Shown here piece after piece: positions 12,781 through 19,999 of a stretch of DNA of 21,312 nucleotides. The translations under genes and the position numbers were made by a program. The stretch lies in IMG/VR virus record IMGVR_UViG_3300006162_000059, positions 1-21,312 of that record; one strand, written 5' to 3'. A model generated the notes under the pieces. The model did not search any database. It was not told the origin of the DNA and worked only from the letters and a program-made list of their open reading frames with translations. How positions within the stretch are numbered: position 1 is the stretch's first letter; every line of letters starts with the position of its first letter. Source of the stretch: a virus.

Positions 12781-12995
12781 TGACTTACACCGAAGCCAAA
12801 GCCAAAGCGTTAGAGGATGCTCATCGATATGATGAAGTTTGCCTGATCATTCGAGAAGTAGACAACCATGAAAAGTTTCTGGTGGTCTCCGAGAATGCTA
12901 TGGTGATCGTCATCAATCCGACCGAGCGATTTGTAGCGGTCCATCCCGATGGAACTTGTCTCGCACTTCACCGGGATGCGAAAGATCTTGTATGA
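12777..12995 (+). CDS. Small hypothetical protein
   Basis: A 72-aa protein. ATG 12777 overlaps the nadK stop (ATGA); a second ATG follows at once. A helix (EAKAKALEDAHRY) is followed by beta strands (EVCLIIREV, KFLVVSEN, MVIVINP, RFVAVHPDG). It is translationally coupled to nadK and to the next gene (ATGA), but no family was recognised. Confidence 0.6.
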   Translation: MMTYTEAKAKALEDAHRYDEVCLIIREVDNHEKFLVVSENAMVIVINPTERFVAVHPDGTCLALHRDAKDLV

Positions 12996-13186
12996 CCCTC
13001 GATAATCAATTTCGAGCTTCCATGATTCGTGGGTTCGCCCAGCGATTAGTCGGCCCATGTAACGATTACCAGATCATGTTGGTTGCGGCCTCCAAAAAAA
13101 TCATAGTCAAGATGACCGGGGTTCTGGAAGACCTCAGTGAAGATGATTCGATAAAATTGTACGACTGGCTTAGTAGAGAAAAATGA
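12992..13186 (+). CDS. Small hypothetical protein
   Basis: A 64-aa protein. ATG 12992 overlaps the previous stop (ATGA). Longer forms of the frame would run inside the preceding gene. It contains MIRGFAQRLVGPCNDYQIML and a C-terminal acidic helix (EDLSEDDSIKLYDWL). The function is unknown. Its stop overlaps the next start. Confidence 0.55.
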   Translation: MTLDNQFRASMIRGFAQRLVGPCNDYQIMLVAASKKIIVKMTGVLEDLSEDDSIKLYDWLSREK

Positions 13187-13383
13187 AGTTTCCTTGTCGC
13201 TACTGCAAAAAGGAACACCATACCCTATCCGCTCGTCTGAAATGTGAATGCGGGGAGTCTTTGGAAAGTTCAATGGAACTCGCTGACAAGTTACAGCGAG
13301 AAGAACAGATTGAACTGTATCATCAAAATGAAGGTAAGTTAATTGTCACAGATCGCCGCACGTCTTCAAAGATGCAAATGTAA
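13183..13383 (+). CDS. Small zinc-finger-like protein
   Basis: A 66-aa protein in an ATGA overlap with the preceding gene. The N-terminus, CRYCKKEHHTLSARLKCECG, has four Cys (and two His) in the spacing of a small zinc knuckle. The rest is a polar helix (ELADKLQREEQIEL). The role is unknown; a DNA- or RNA-binding helper is possible. Confidence 0.6.
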   Translation: MKFPCRYCKKEHHTLSARLKCECGESLESSMELADKLQREEQIELYHQNEGKLIVTDRRTSSKMQM

Positions 13384-13391
13384 ATACCGTT

Positions 13392-13895
13392 GTGGCTTCT
13401 GAACTTTCATTACTCATTCCCGATTTTAGAAAAAAGGTCATTGACGTTCTGGCTGCTTGCGCTGCAAGTGGACACCAGATGGAGTCAATTTCGACTATCA
13501 TTACGCCGTTAGAGCAGGCAAATCATTGGAAACAAGGTCGTTCGGTCACTGACGCTGAATTGAAAACACTCGCCTTAGAAAAAGCTGGTGCTCCTTATTT
13601 GGCAGAGTGTATGCGCTGCGCTAAAGCACACGAAACAAACCTAGTTACTGATACTCTTCCTGGGTTTTCCTGGCATCAATGGGGTGAGGCGATTACCTGC
13701 GTCTGGGTAGATAAACGATCCGGCAAACTTTGCTGGAACATTCAAACTCTCGGTTATCAAGTCCTGGCGGCACAAGCTGAGAAAGTCGGCCTGTTCGTAA
13801 CCGGATCGGAACTGCGGTTGCGAGAGAAATTCCCGGCAGACCTATTTTCCCTCCAAGAAATCGACGCCGAGATGTTCAGAAGGTATACAAAATGA
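13392..13895 (+). CDS. Degenerate M15-type peptidase-like protein
   Basis: A 167-aa protein with GTG start 13392. The fold of phage L-Ala-D-Glu / D-Ala-D-Ala peptidases (VanY/CwlK type) is visible: PDFRKKVIDVLAACAASGH (10-28), PLEQANHWKQGRS (39-51), AGAPYLAECM, LPGFSWHQWGEA (89-100), and YQVLAAQAEKVGL. Of the zinc ligands, His95 is present. The Asp expected after WGEA is Thr102, and the C-terminal His (usual pattern D-x-P-H-x-Q) is replaced around FPADLF (147-152). It is probably not an active cell-wall enzyme, by inference. A binding or regulatory role is open. It overlaps the Nudix gene by 4 nt. Confidence 0.75.
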   Translation: MASELSLLIPDFRKKVIDVLAACAASGHQMESISTIITPLEQANHWKQGRSVTDAELKTLALEKAGAPYLAECMRCAKAHETNLVTDTLPGFSWHQWGEAITCVWVDKRSGKLCWNIQTLGYQVLAAQAEKVGLFVTGSELRLREKFPADLFSLQEIDAEMFRRYTK

Positions 13896-14332
13896 AACTA
13901 GCCAGTGGAATACTTCCCTTAGCAGACAATACCAAGCAAATATGCCTAGCGTGGCGGGCACCGCAGATTCCAGAAGGAAATTGTTGGGGCGTCATCGGCG
14001 GCATGTTGAAAGACGGAAAAAGCTTCAAAGAGAATGCGCTGATCGAACTCGAAGAAGAAATGGGCTACGACGGCCCAATAGAGCTTCGCCACGCCCTCAA
14101 ATACCGGGTTCCGGGGTTCACCTACCAGAACTTCTTGGGAATCGTCCCAGAGCCTTTTACGATGGCTCCGACCGATCCTGAATTTGCCATGGAAACCAGC
14201 TTCATCGAATGGGTGTCCTACGACCAACTTTATGAAATGGTAGACAATCGTTCATATCAGTTTCATAAAGGGCTGTTATGTTTGTTGTACGAGAGCCAGA
14301 AACAGATTTGGGAGATACTCCACGACCAATGA
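13892..14332 (+). CDS. Nudix hydrolase
   Basis: A 146-aa protein that probably cleaves a nucleoside diphosphate linked to another group. The Nudix box is GGMLKDGKSFKENALIELEE then EMGY (36-59). Compared with the consensus GX5EX7REUXEEXGU, the first Glu is Lys and the Arg of RE is Ile, while the metal-binding EE before Gly is intact. WGVIGG (32-37) and FIEWVSYDQL are also typical of the fold. The substrate is unknown. Given the NAD genes, an NAD-related or ADP-ribose substrate is a guess. It overlaps both neighbours by 4 nt. Confidence 0.85.
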   Translation: MKLASGILPLADNTKQICLAWRAPQIPEGNCWGVIGGMLKDGKSFKENALIELEEEMGYDGPIELRHALKYRVPGFTYQNFLGIVPEPFTMAPTDPEFAMETSFIEWVSYDQLYEMVDNRSYQFHKGLLCLLYESQKQIWEILHDQ

Positions 14333-15108
14333 AACAACGAACGCACTACCGAGCAGTATTTCTTTCGGACTTTCATTTGGGGTTCCGAGGTTGTAAGGCG
14401 AAGCAGTTACTTTCGTTTTTGAAATCGATTGAATGTGATCATCTGTATCTGGTAGGCGACATCTTCGACATGTTCGCCATGAAGAACAAAATCTGGTGGA
14501 ATCCAGATTGTACAGCGGTCCTGCGGCGGCTGTTAAAGATGGCGAAGTTTGGGACAAAGATCACTTACATCATCGGGAATCACGATGACCCAATCCGACA
14601 TTTCATCCCGTTAAATTTTGGCGACGAAATTGAGATTGTCGATGAAGCATTTTATACGACATCATCCAGCCACAAATACGTCATTCTTCATGGTGATGTT
14701 TTTGATTTTGTTCCTAAGTGGCTTACGATTTTGGGGAGCCATCTTTACGACCGTATTGTCATGCTAAGTTCGGTCCTGCATCATACCCGAATGGCAATGG
14801 GTTTCAAACGATATTGGTCCCTAGCCGCTTTTCTAAAAAAGAAGACGAAGCGTGCGCTGTCAGCAATCAAAAGTTTTGAGACTGCGGTCACTCAGTACGC
14901 CCGCCATAAAAAATGCTACGGCGCTATCACCGGGCACATTCATAATGCAGTCATCAATATGGAAGATGGAATTGAATACGTAAACTGTGGGGACTGGATT
15001 GAATCGTTAAGTGCGGTGGTCGAAATTGAAGATGGTTCGTTGGAACTCATTCACTGGCACGATATGACGAAGGAAGGGATAGAAGATCCCATAGTCCTAG
15101 CTGCGTAA
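14329..15108 (+). CDS. Calcineurin-like phosphoesterase, LpxH-type (UDP-2,3-diacylglucosamine diphosphatase family)
   Basis: A 259-aa protein from ATG 14329, which overlaps the Nudix stop (ATGA). All metal-binding motifs of the family are present: LSDFHLG (12-18, DxH), VGDIFDMF (42-49, GDxxD), IGNHDD (82-87), ILHGDVFD (119-126) and TGHIHNA (201-207, GHxH). The pattern is closest to LpxH2-like enzymes, which remove UMP from a lipid A precursor in Gram-negative bacteria. Whether the phage enzyme acts on lipid A or on a nucleotide is not known. Its last 62 nt overlap the 3' end of the gene on the other strand. Confidence 0.87.
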   Translation: MKQRTHYRAVFLSDFHLGFRGCKAKQLLSFLKSIECDHLYLVGDIFDMFAMKNKIWWNPDCTAVLRRLLKMAKFGTKITYIIGNHDDPIRHFIPLNFGDEIEIVDEAFYTTSSSHKYVILHGDVFDFVPKWLTILGSHLYDRIVMLSSVLHHTRMAMGFKRYWSLAAFLKKKTKRALSAIKSFETAVTQYARHKKCYGAITGHIHNAVINMEDGIEYVNCGDWIESLSAVVEIEDGSLELIHWHDMTKEGIEDPIVLAA

Positions 15109-15565
15109 TCTCATTGAGAGTTTCTGTGACGGTGTGATGTAAGATTGCAGTTCCACCGTTCTCTCGCCATTCCCTTACGTTCGTCGGGTGGTCATCAATC
15201 AGCAGACTGTCGGGATTAGAAAATTCTCTCTTTTCTTTCCGACTGACGATGAAGACTCGATCCTTAGTTATACCTAAATTGTCGATGCACCATTGGATTT
15301 TTTCAGCGGGACATGATGGGTAAATGTCAGCGGGAGGAGTGGCAGAGAGAATGAACGGATTGTATTGCCGAAGTTGATTCCAGAGAGATTCGGCTCCTGG
15401 CATCCATTCGAGGTTGAGCCAAAAGTTGATACATGTATCGGACAAGTGCCTGAATTTTTCCGGGTCGGTGCCGAGAGACGGGTCGTTAAATTCTTTTCCT
15501 AAAGCCTTTCTAGCGCCCGCCAAGAAATTGACAAGTACTTGATCCAGATCAACATAAACTTTCAT
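15047..15565 (-). CDS. HAD-family 5'(3')-deoxyribonucleotidase-like phosphatase
   Basis: The only convincing gene on the - strand (172 aa). HAD motifs: YVDLDQVLVNF with nucleophile Asp6 and Asp8, ILSATPP (72-78, motif II), the motif III lysine around VSRKEKREF (107-115), and LLIDDHPTNVREW (121-133, motif IV), then GGTAILHH. This matches the NT5C group that dephosphorylates deoxynucleotides, which suits a phage replication region. It converges on the LpxH-like gene with a 62-nt overlap and has its own promoter, which lies back to back with that of the polymerase. Confidence 0.88.
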   Translation of the reverse strand: MKVYVDLDQVLVNFLAGARKALGKEFNDPSLGTDPEKFRHLSDTCINFWLNLEWMPGAESLWNQLRQYNPFILSATPPADIYPSCPAEKIQWCIDNLGITKDRVFIVSRKEKREFSNPDSLLIDDHPTNVREWRENGGTAILHHTVTETLNEITQLGLWDLLSLPSSYRASE

Positions 15566-15574
15566 CTGGTTCTC

Positions 15575-15602
15575 AGAATACCACGGATCTCATTTTTGTC
15601 CA
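15575..15602 (-). promoter_or_regulatory. Reverse-strand promoter for the HAD gene (leaderless)
   Basis: Read on the - strand: TGGACA (15602-15597), a 16-bp spacer, then TATTCT (15580-15575). The ATG begins at 15565, 10 nt after the -10 box. The -35 box lies 6 bp from that of the divergent polymerase promoter, so the two may affect each other. Confidence 0.55.
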
Positions 15603-15608
15603 GCGGAG

Positions 15609-15636
15609 TTGACAAGATTTCATCTCGTGGTAACCT
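15609..15636 (+). promoter_or_regulatory. Promoter for the DNA polymerase gene
   Basis: TTGACA (15609-15614), a 16-bp spacer, then TAACCT (15631-15636). The spacer holds the dyad AGAT-TTC-ATCT (15615-15625). A start near 15643 leaves a leader of about 17 nt containing AGAGG before ATG 15660. Layout and bases resemble the promoter at 679. RegA might act on this short leader as it does in T4, though no site can be defined. Confidence 0.65.
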
Positions 15637-15659
15637 AAGATAGTTCAACAAAGAGGCAG

Positions 15660-18398
15660 ATGAGTAATCGATATTACACGAATATTTTCCGCAGTGGAAA
15701 TTACCTATATGTAAGAGAAGTAAAAGACGGCAAACGTCGCAGATTCAAGACCGAGTACAAACCCACCCTTTACATTCCCTCCAACAAGTCATCCCAAAAG
15801 TTCCAGGCCCCTGATGGGACACCTGTCGAGCCAATTAATCCCGGTACGATGGGGGATTGCTACCAGTTCATCAAAAAATACAGTGAAGTCGATAACTTCA
15901 GCATTTATGGTAACACAGGCTACGAGTACGCTTACCTAAATGAGAATTACCCAGGCGTAGTCGAATACAAGTCATCCCAACTAGTTATAGCTAACATCGA
16001 CATCGAGGTCGATTCAAAGAATGGCTATTGCGAAGCCAAGGATGCCACCAACGAAGTCACAGCCATCACCGTAAAGAGTTCGCTCGATGGCATCTTTCAT
16101 GTCTTCGCCTGCAAACCGTTCGATGAGGTTGCTTACAACCAAGAGCATCCCGATAGTCAAATCTCATATCATCAATGCGAAGATGAAATTGATTTGCTAT
16201 GTCAGTTCCTCGATCTCTGGGAAACTCTGGAGCCGGATATTGTAACCGGATGGAATATTCGAATGTTCGATATTCCGTACTTGGTCAATCGAATCTCTCG
16301 CATCTTGGAAGAGAACCAAGTCAAGCGCATGTCTCCGTGGGGCATCGTAAAAGAAGGCACCGTCAACATCTTCAACAAGCCCGAGATCGTCTACGAATTG
16401 GCGGGCATTAGCATCCTCGACTATCTTCTCATCTACAAGAAGAACGTCCTTGAACCTCGTGAATCGTATCGCCTGGATTACATCGCTCAGGTTGAATTGA
16501 AAGATGCCAAAATTGATTACGGCGAGTACGGAACGCTTCAGGAATTGTACGAAAAGAACTTCAAAAAATTTGTCGAGTACAACATCCACGACGTTCGTCT
16601 GGTAGACCGCATCGATCTCAAACGCAAGTTGATTGAGCTTCAGTTATTGGTTGCCTATCACGCCAAAGTCAATTACGTCGATGTCTTGTCTCAGGTGCGG
16701 ACCTGGGATACATTGATTTGCAACACCCTGTTAGAAAAAGGAATTGTGGTTCCTCAGAAATCGGACGTTGACAAGAACACCCAATTCATCGGTGCCTTTG
16801 TCATGAAACCGATTCCCGGCATGTACGAATGGATCGTCGCCCTCGACGTGGTTTCGCTCTATCCAAACATCATGCGGGCGCTGAACATGGGAATGGAAAC
16901 CAAGATTCCATTGAAAGAACTGACGCCGGAAATGCGTCGTTACCAATCTTACATCAATTCTCATTTGGTGACCGCCGATGATGAAGGCAAGATGAACGTT
17001 AATCCCACGACCATTACTCAGGCTTTGTCGGATGAACTCATCATGCATTTTATGGAGCATGAAGTCACGGTCGCAGCGAACGCTATTTTCTATAAGAAAT
17101 CTCCTCAGAGCTTGTACTCCGTCATGATTGAAGAACTCTTCAACAATCGTGTCGCTTACAAGAAACGCATGAAGCTGGCTGTCAAAGAACTTGACACCTG
17201 TACCGATCCAGTTCGCAAAGCAGAACTTGAAACCGAAAAATCCATTTTCGATCTCAAGCAGCACGCTACCAAGATCCTCCTGAATTCACTTTACGGCGCT
17301 ATGGGCAACCAATACTTCAGATTTTTCGACGTACAAAACGCAGAAGCGGTCACAACAACAGGTCAGTTCCTCATCCAATACATCGGCCAGGGAATGAATG
17401 ACTTCCTGAATCGGAAGCTCAAAACCGAAGGACAAAAATTCGTCGTCTATTCGGATACGGATTCGGTTTACATTACCCTCAAATCGGTAGTGGACAAATA
17501 CTATCCTGAAGGCGACGTGATGCAAAAGACGGCCTTTGTCGATAAGATTTGCAAAGAAATGATTCAGCCGGAACTGGATCGGTTATTCACTTATGTCAGT
17601 GAGCGATTTTTGAATGCCGCTACCAACACCGAGGGCAAAGGTTACTTGGCAATGAACCGGGAAATCATCGGTGACAAGGGAATCTGGACCGCCAAAAAAC
17701 GCTACATCGTCAATGTCCGAGACAAGGAAGGAATTCGTAAGCCAAATGGCGAATTGAAGTACATGGGCGTCGAGATTAAAAAGACGACTGTGCCGAAGTT
17801 CTGTCGGGACGCCATGGAGAAAGCTGTCCGTATCGTCATGGAAAAAGACCAGCAGACTTTGTTCCAATTCGTCTCTGAGACTGAAGCCGAATTCCGCAAA
17901 CAGCCGATTGAAAATGTCAGCTTCCCGAGGAGTGTCAACGGCCTAACAAAGTACGGTCATCCGCATACTACATACATCAAAGGAACACCTTTCCATACCA
18001 AAGGGGTCCTTACCTATAACAGACTTATCGATCAACACGGAGTAGTCGGCCACTATCCAAAAATCAAAGATGGTGAGAAGATGAAATTCTTCTATCTTCG
18101 AGAACCGAATCCGTTCGGCGTCAATGCGATGGCTTTTCTTACTACGCTCCCGACCGAGTTTGGTGTCGAGGAATATATCGACTGGGAAATGCAATGGAAG
18201 AAGAGTTTCATTGAACCTTTGATGCTCATTCTGAATGCAATCAAATGGGACACCCAGCCACGGGCTTCGATCTCATTCCTATTCGAATACGATGATGACA
18301 ATAATGTCACCCTAATTGATCCGACTCTCGAACAGGATGACGATCTTGATCCTGAAGATGACGAATATGATGGACATGAATGCGAAGAAGATGAATGA
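15660..18398 (+). CDS. 43: DNA polymerase, family B (T4 gp43-like)
   Basis: The phage replicative polymerase with proofreading, 912 aa (T4: 898). Exonuclease motifs: DIEVD with D114 and E116 at the same numbers as in T4, WNIRMFDIPYL with D204, and YNIHDVRLV with D311. Polymerase motifs: A, ALDVVSLYPNIM (394-405, D396); B, KILLNSLYGAMGN (538-550); C, YSDTDSVY (597-604, D599 and D601); then KKRYIV. All catalytic residues are present, so it should be active. After a hydrophobic block, ISFLFEY, which may be the clamp-binding site, comes an unusual acidic tail (DDLDPEDDEYDGHECEEDE). The next gene overlaps it by 8 nt. Confidence 0.98.
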   Translation: MSNRYYTNIFRSGNYLYVREVKDGKRRRFKTEYKPTLYIPSNKSSQKFQAPDGTPVEPINPGTMGDCYQFIKKYSEVDNFSIYGNTGYEYAYLNENYPGVVEYKSSQLVIANIDIEVDSKNGYCEAKDATNEVTAITVKSSLDGIFHVFACKPFDEVAYNQEHPDSQISYHQCEDEIDLLCQFLDLWETLEPDIVTGWNIRMFDIPYLVNRISRILEENQVKRMSPWGIVKEGTVNIFNKPEIVYELAGISILDYLLIYKKNVLEPRESYRLDYIAQVELKDAKIDYGEYGTLQELYEKNFKKFVEYNIHDVRLVDRIDLKRKLIELQLLVAYHAKVNYVDVLSQVRTWDTLICNTLLEKGIVVPQKSDVDKNTQFIGAFVMKPIPGMYEWIVALDVVSLYPNIMRALNMGMETKIPLKELTPEMRRYQSYINSHLVTADDEGKMNVNPTTITQALSDELIMHFMEHEVTVAANAIFYKKSPQSLYSVMIEELFNNRVAYKKRMKLAVKELDTCTDPVRKAELETEKSIFDLKQHATKILLNSLYGAMGNQYFRFFDVQNAEAVTTTGQFLIQYIGQGMNDFLNRKLKTEGQKFVVYSDTDSVYITLKSVVDKYYPEGDVMQKTAFVDKICKEMIQPELDRLFTYVSERFLNAATNTEGKGYLAMNREIIGDKGIWTAKKRYIVNVRDKEGIRKPNGELKYMGVEIKKTTVPKFCRDAMEKAVRIVMEKDQQTLFQFVSETEAEFRKQPIENVSFPRSVNGLTKYGHPHTTYIKGTPFHTKGVLTYNRLIDQHGVVGHYPKIKDGEKMKFFYLREPNPFGVNAMAFLTTLPTEFGVEEYIDWEMQWKKSFIEPLMLILNAIKWDTQPRASISFLFEYDDDNNVTLIDPTLEQDDDLDPEDDEYDGHECEEDE

Positions 18399-18678
18399 TC
18401 TGGATGAGTTGTTTGAACTCGATGAACGACCTGGACCGATGGAAACTCTGTTTGCGGATCACTTCAGAAAATCCGTTTTAGAGTTCGCTTCGACAGAGCT
18501 AGATAATCCATTATGTGAACATTGTAAGCAGTTTCATCCACTGCTAGAGAAGGCCCCGGTGCGTACTATGTACGCCAGCGGAAACCAGCCACAGCCTTTA
18601 CTTTGCCCCGATTGTACCGAAGAATGGATGGAGTATTGGGATGGAATGTGGAGTGACTATTATGGTGGTCTTTTATAG
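18391..18678 (+). CDS. Small zinc-ribbon-like protein
   Basis: A 95-aa protein. ATG 18391 overlaps the polymerase stop by 8 nt; in-frame ATGs further up lie within the polymerase tail. It has an acidic N-terminus (NDLDELFELDERPGP) and two Cys pairs, LCEHCKQFH and LLCPDCTEEW, about 34 residues apart, as in a zinc ribbon. Trp/Tyr-rich end (WDGMWSDYYGG). The function is unknown. Its place between polymerase and recombinase suggests a replication helper, by context only. Confidence 0.65.
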   Translation: MNDLDELFELDERPGPMETLFADHFRKSVLEFASTELDNPLCEHCKQFHPLLEKAPVRTMYASGNQPQPLLCPDCTEEWMEYWDGMWSDYYGGLL

Positions 18679-18738
18679 ACAAAATCCATATTCGTGATGT
18701 AATAGATTTAGCGCCAGAAGTAGTGGCAGGAGAAAGGA

Positions 18739-19203
18739 GTGCCAAAGAAGAAAGAAGATACAAAGAAAGCGGTCGTTAAAAAAGCGGCGGCAAAAACTAC
18801 GAACAAGAAATCTGAAGGTGCATTTTTTGATGATCTCATGAAGGCTGCTGGAGTCGATATTCCAGTTGCTTCTAAGGTGGATGAAGTTGCGGTAACCAGT
18901 TTCTTCAGCACCGGATCGATGGCACTTAATGCCCTGTTGTCCGGTTCGCTAGACGGCGGATTTGCAGGCAACAAGATCACTGCATTGGCAGGCGAAGAAG
19001 CTACTGGAAAGACCTTCATTGCGCTTCAAGCGGTCGCAACCTTCCTCAAACTCAATCCTAAAGGTCACGTCTTTTATTTCGATTCCGAAGATGCAATTAC
19101 CGAATCGATGATGTTAGATCGTGGAATCGATACCAGCCGGGTTCACAAACAACGAGTCAATACGATTCAGGATTTCCGGTTACAAGGTCATCCATCTTAT
19201 TGA
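18739..19203 (+). CDS. uvsX: UvsX recombinase, N-terminal part (frameshifted)
   Basis: A RecA-like strand-exchange protein of phage recombination and recombination-dependent replication. GTG 18739 has AGGAG (18728-18732) 6 nt upstream, and a stop at 18721 limits the frame. An unusual basic leader (PKKKEDTKKAVVKKAAAK) precedes the core. VTSFFSTGSMALNALLSG matches the T4 start of the fold, Walker A is AGEEATGKT, and FYFDSEDAIT follows. The frame ends early at TGA 19201. Homology continues in the +1 frame: T4 LEQLRIDMVNQLDAI aligns without gaps to IQDFRLQ plus VIHLIDAY only if one base near 19186 is skipped. Either the sequence has an extra G or the gene is broken or recoded. Confidence 0.85.
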   Translation: MPKKKEDTKKAVVKKAAAKTTNKKSEGAFFDDLMKAAGVDIPVASKVDEVAVTSFFSTGSMALNALLSGSLDGGFAGNKITALAGEEATGKTFIALQAVATFLKLNPKGHVFYFDSEDAITESMMLDRGIDTSRVHKQRVNTIQDFRLQGHPSY

Positions 19204-19999
19204 TGCCTACCTTGCCAAGCCAGAAGCACAACGTCTTCCTATGTTCTTGGTCCTGGATTCGTTAGGAAATCTTTCGACGTTGAAAGAACTGCACGATACA
19301 CAATCCGGCAAACTGAACAAGAAAGGCGAAGACACCAGGGACATGACTCGAACACCTTTGATCCGTGGTTTATTCCGTGTACTTACCATCAAGCTGGGCG
19401 AAGCAAAGGTAGCTCTGCTAATGACTAATCACACTTACGCTTCGATGAATCCCTATGGTCCTTCAAAGACTATGAGCGGTGGTGGTGGTCTCAAGTACGC
19501 AGCTTCGACCATCGTTTTCCTTTCGAAGAAATCGTTCCGAGATGAAAAGGACAAGAAAGAAGTCCTGGGTTCGATCCTTACGGCAACATTGGATAAGAGT
19601 CGGTTCACTCGCTACGGAAAGCAGGTAGACATTCTCCTGCGTCATGATCGTGGCCTGGATCAATATTACGGTTTGTTCGACCTGGGAAAGAAGTACGGCC
19701 TGATTAAGATGGTCGGAAAGGAATACACCTTCCCTGATGGGCAACAAGCTTCTCGCAAAGACATCGCAGCCAAGCCTGCGGACTTCTTTGATACGCCCGT
19801 CAATCGAGCCGCTTTCGAAGAAATGGTAGCAAAAGCGTTCTTGTTCGGAAAGGGCGAGGAAGCTCCTCTCGATCCGATTGAATCTGACGATGAAGTGTTT
19901 GAAATCGATCAGGAAGATTCTAGTGGCTGGGATTCCGAAGACAACGTAGAGAGTGCCGTCGAACAGATGGAAGAACAGTTCGAAGCCGAAGAAGAATAA
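19121..19999 (+). CDS. uvsX: UvsX recombinase, C-terminal part (frameshifted)
   Basis: The continuation of the recombinase in the +1 frame. From the shift at about 19187 it carries VIHLIDAYLAKPEAQ, Walker B MFLVLDSLGNLSTLKEL (T4: VVFIDSLGNLASKKE), RDMTRTPLIRGLFRVLT, the MTNHTYAS block (T4 INHTYET), and MSGGGGLKYAASTIVFL (T4 MGGGTGPMYSADTVFI). The C-terminus is strongly acidic (VEQMEEQFEAEEE), as in T4 UvsX. Joined with the first part it would be about 419 aa (T4: 391). ATG 19121 is only the first ATG in this frame and probably not a true start: no ribosome site is seen and the first 20 or so residues do not fit the family. Confidence 0.85.
   Translation: MESIPAGFTNNESIRFRISGYKVIHLIDAYLAKPEAQRLPMFLVLDSLGNLSTLKELHDTQSGKLNKKGEDTRDMTRTPLIRGLFRVLTIKLGEAKVALLMTNHTYASMNPYGPSKTMSGGGGLKYAASTIVFLSKKSFRDEKDKKEVLGSILTATLDKSRFTRYGKQVDILLRHDRGLDQYYGLFDLGKKYGLIKMVGKEYTFPDGQQASRKDIAAKPADFFDTPVNRAAFEEMVAKAFLFGKGEEAPLDPIESDDEVFEIDQEDSSGWDSEDNVESAVEQMEEQFEAEEE

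Noticed and set aside
18676-18705. Possible promoter TAGACA ... TAATAG before uvsX
   Set aside because: Only a moderate match in both boxes, and the upstream polymerase promoter could drive uvsX. Not strong enough to list.
19174-19203. Programmed +1 frameshift site in uvsX as an annotated regulatory element
   Set aside because: No slippery codon next to a stop or starved codon of a known type is present. The homology only shows that the frame changes, not how.
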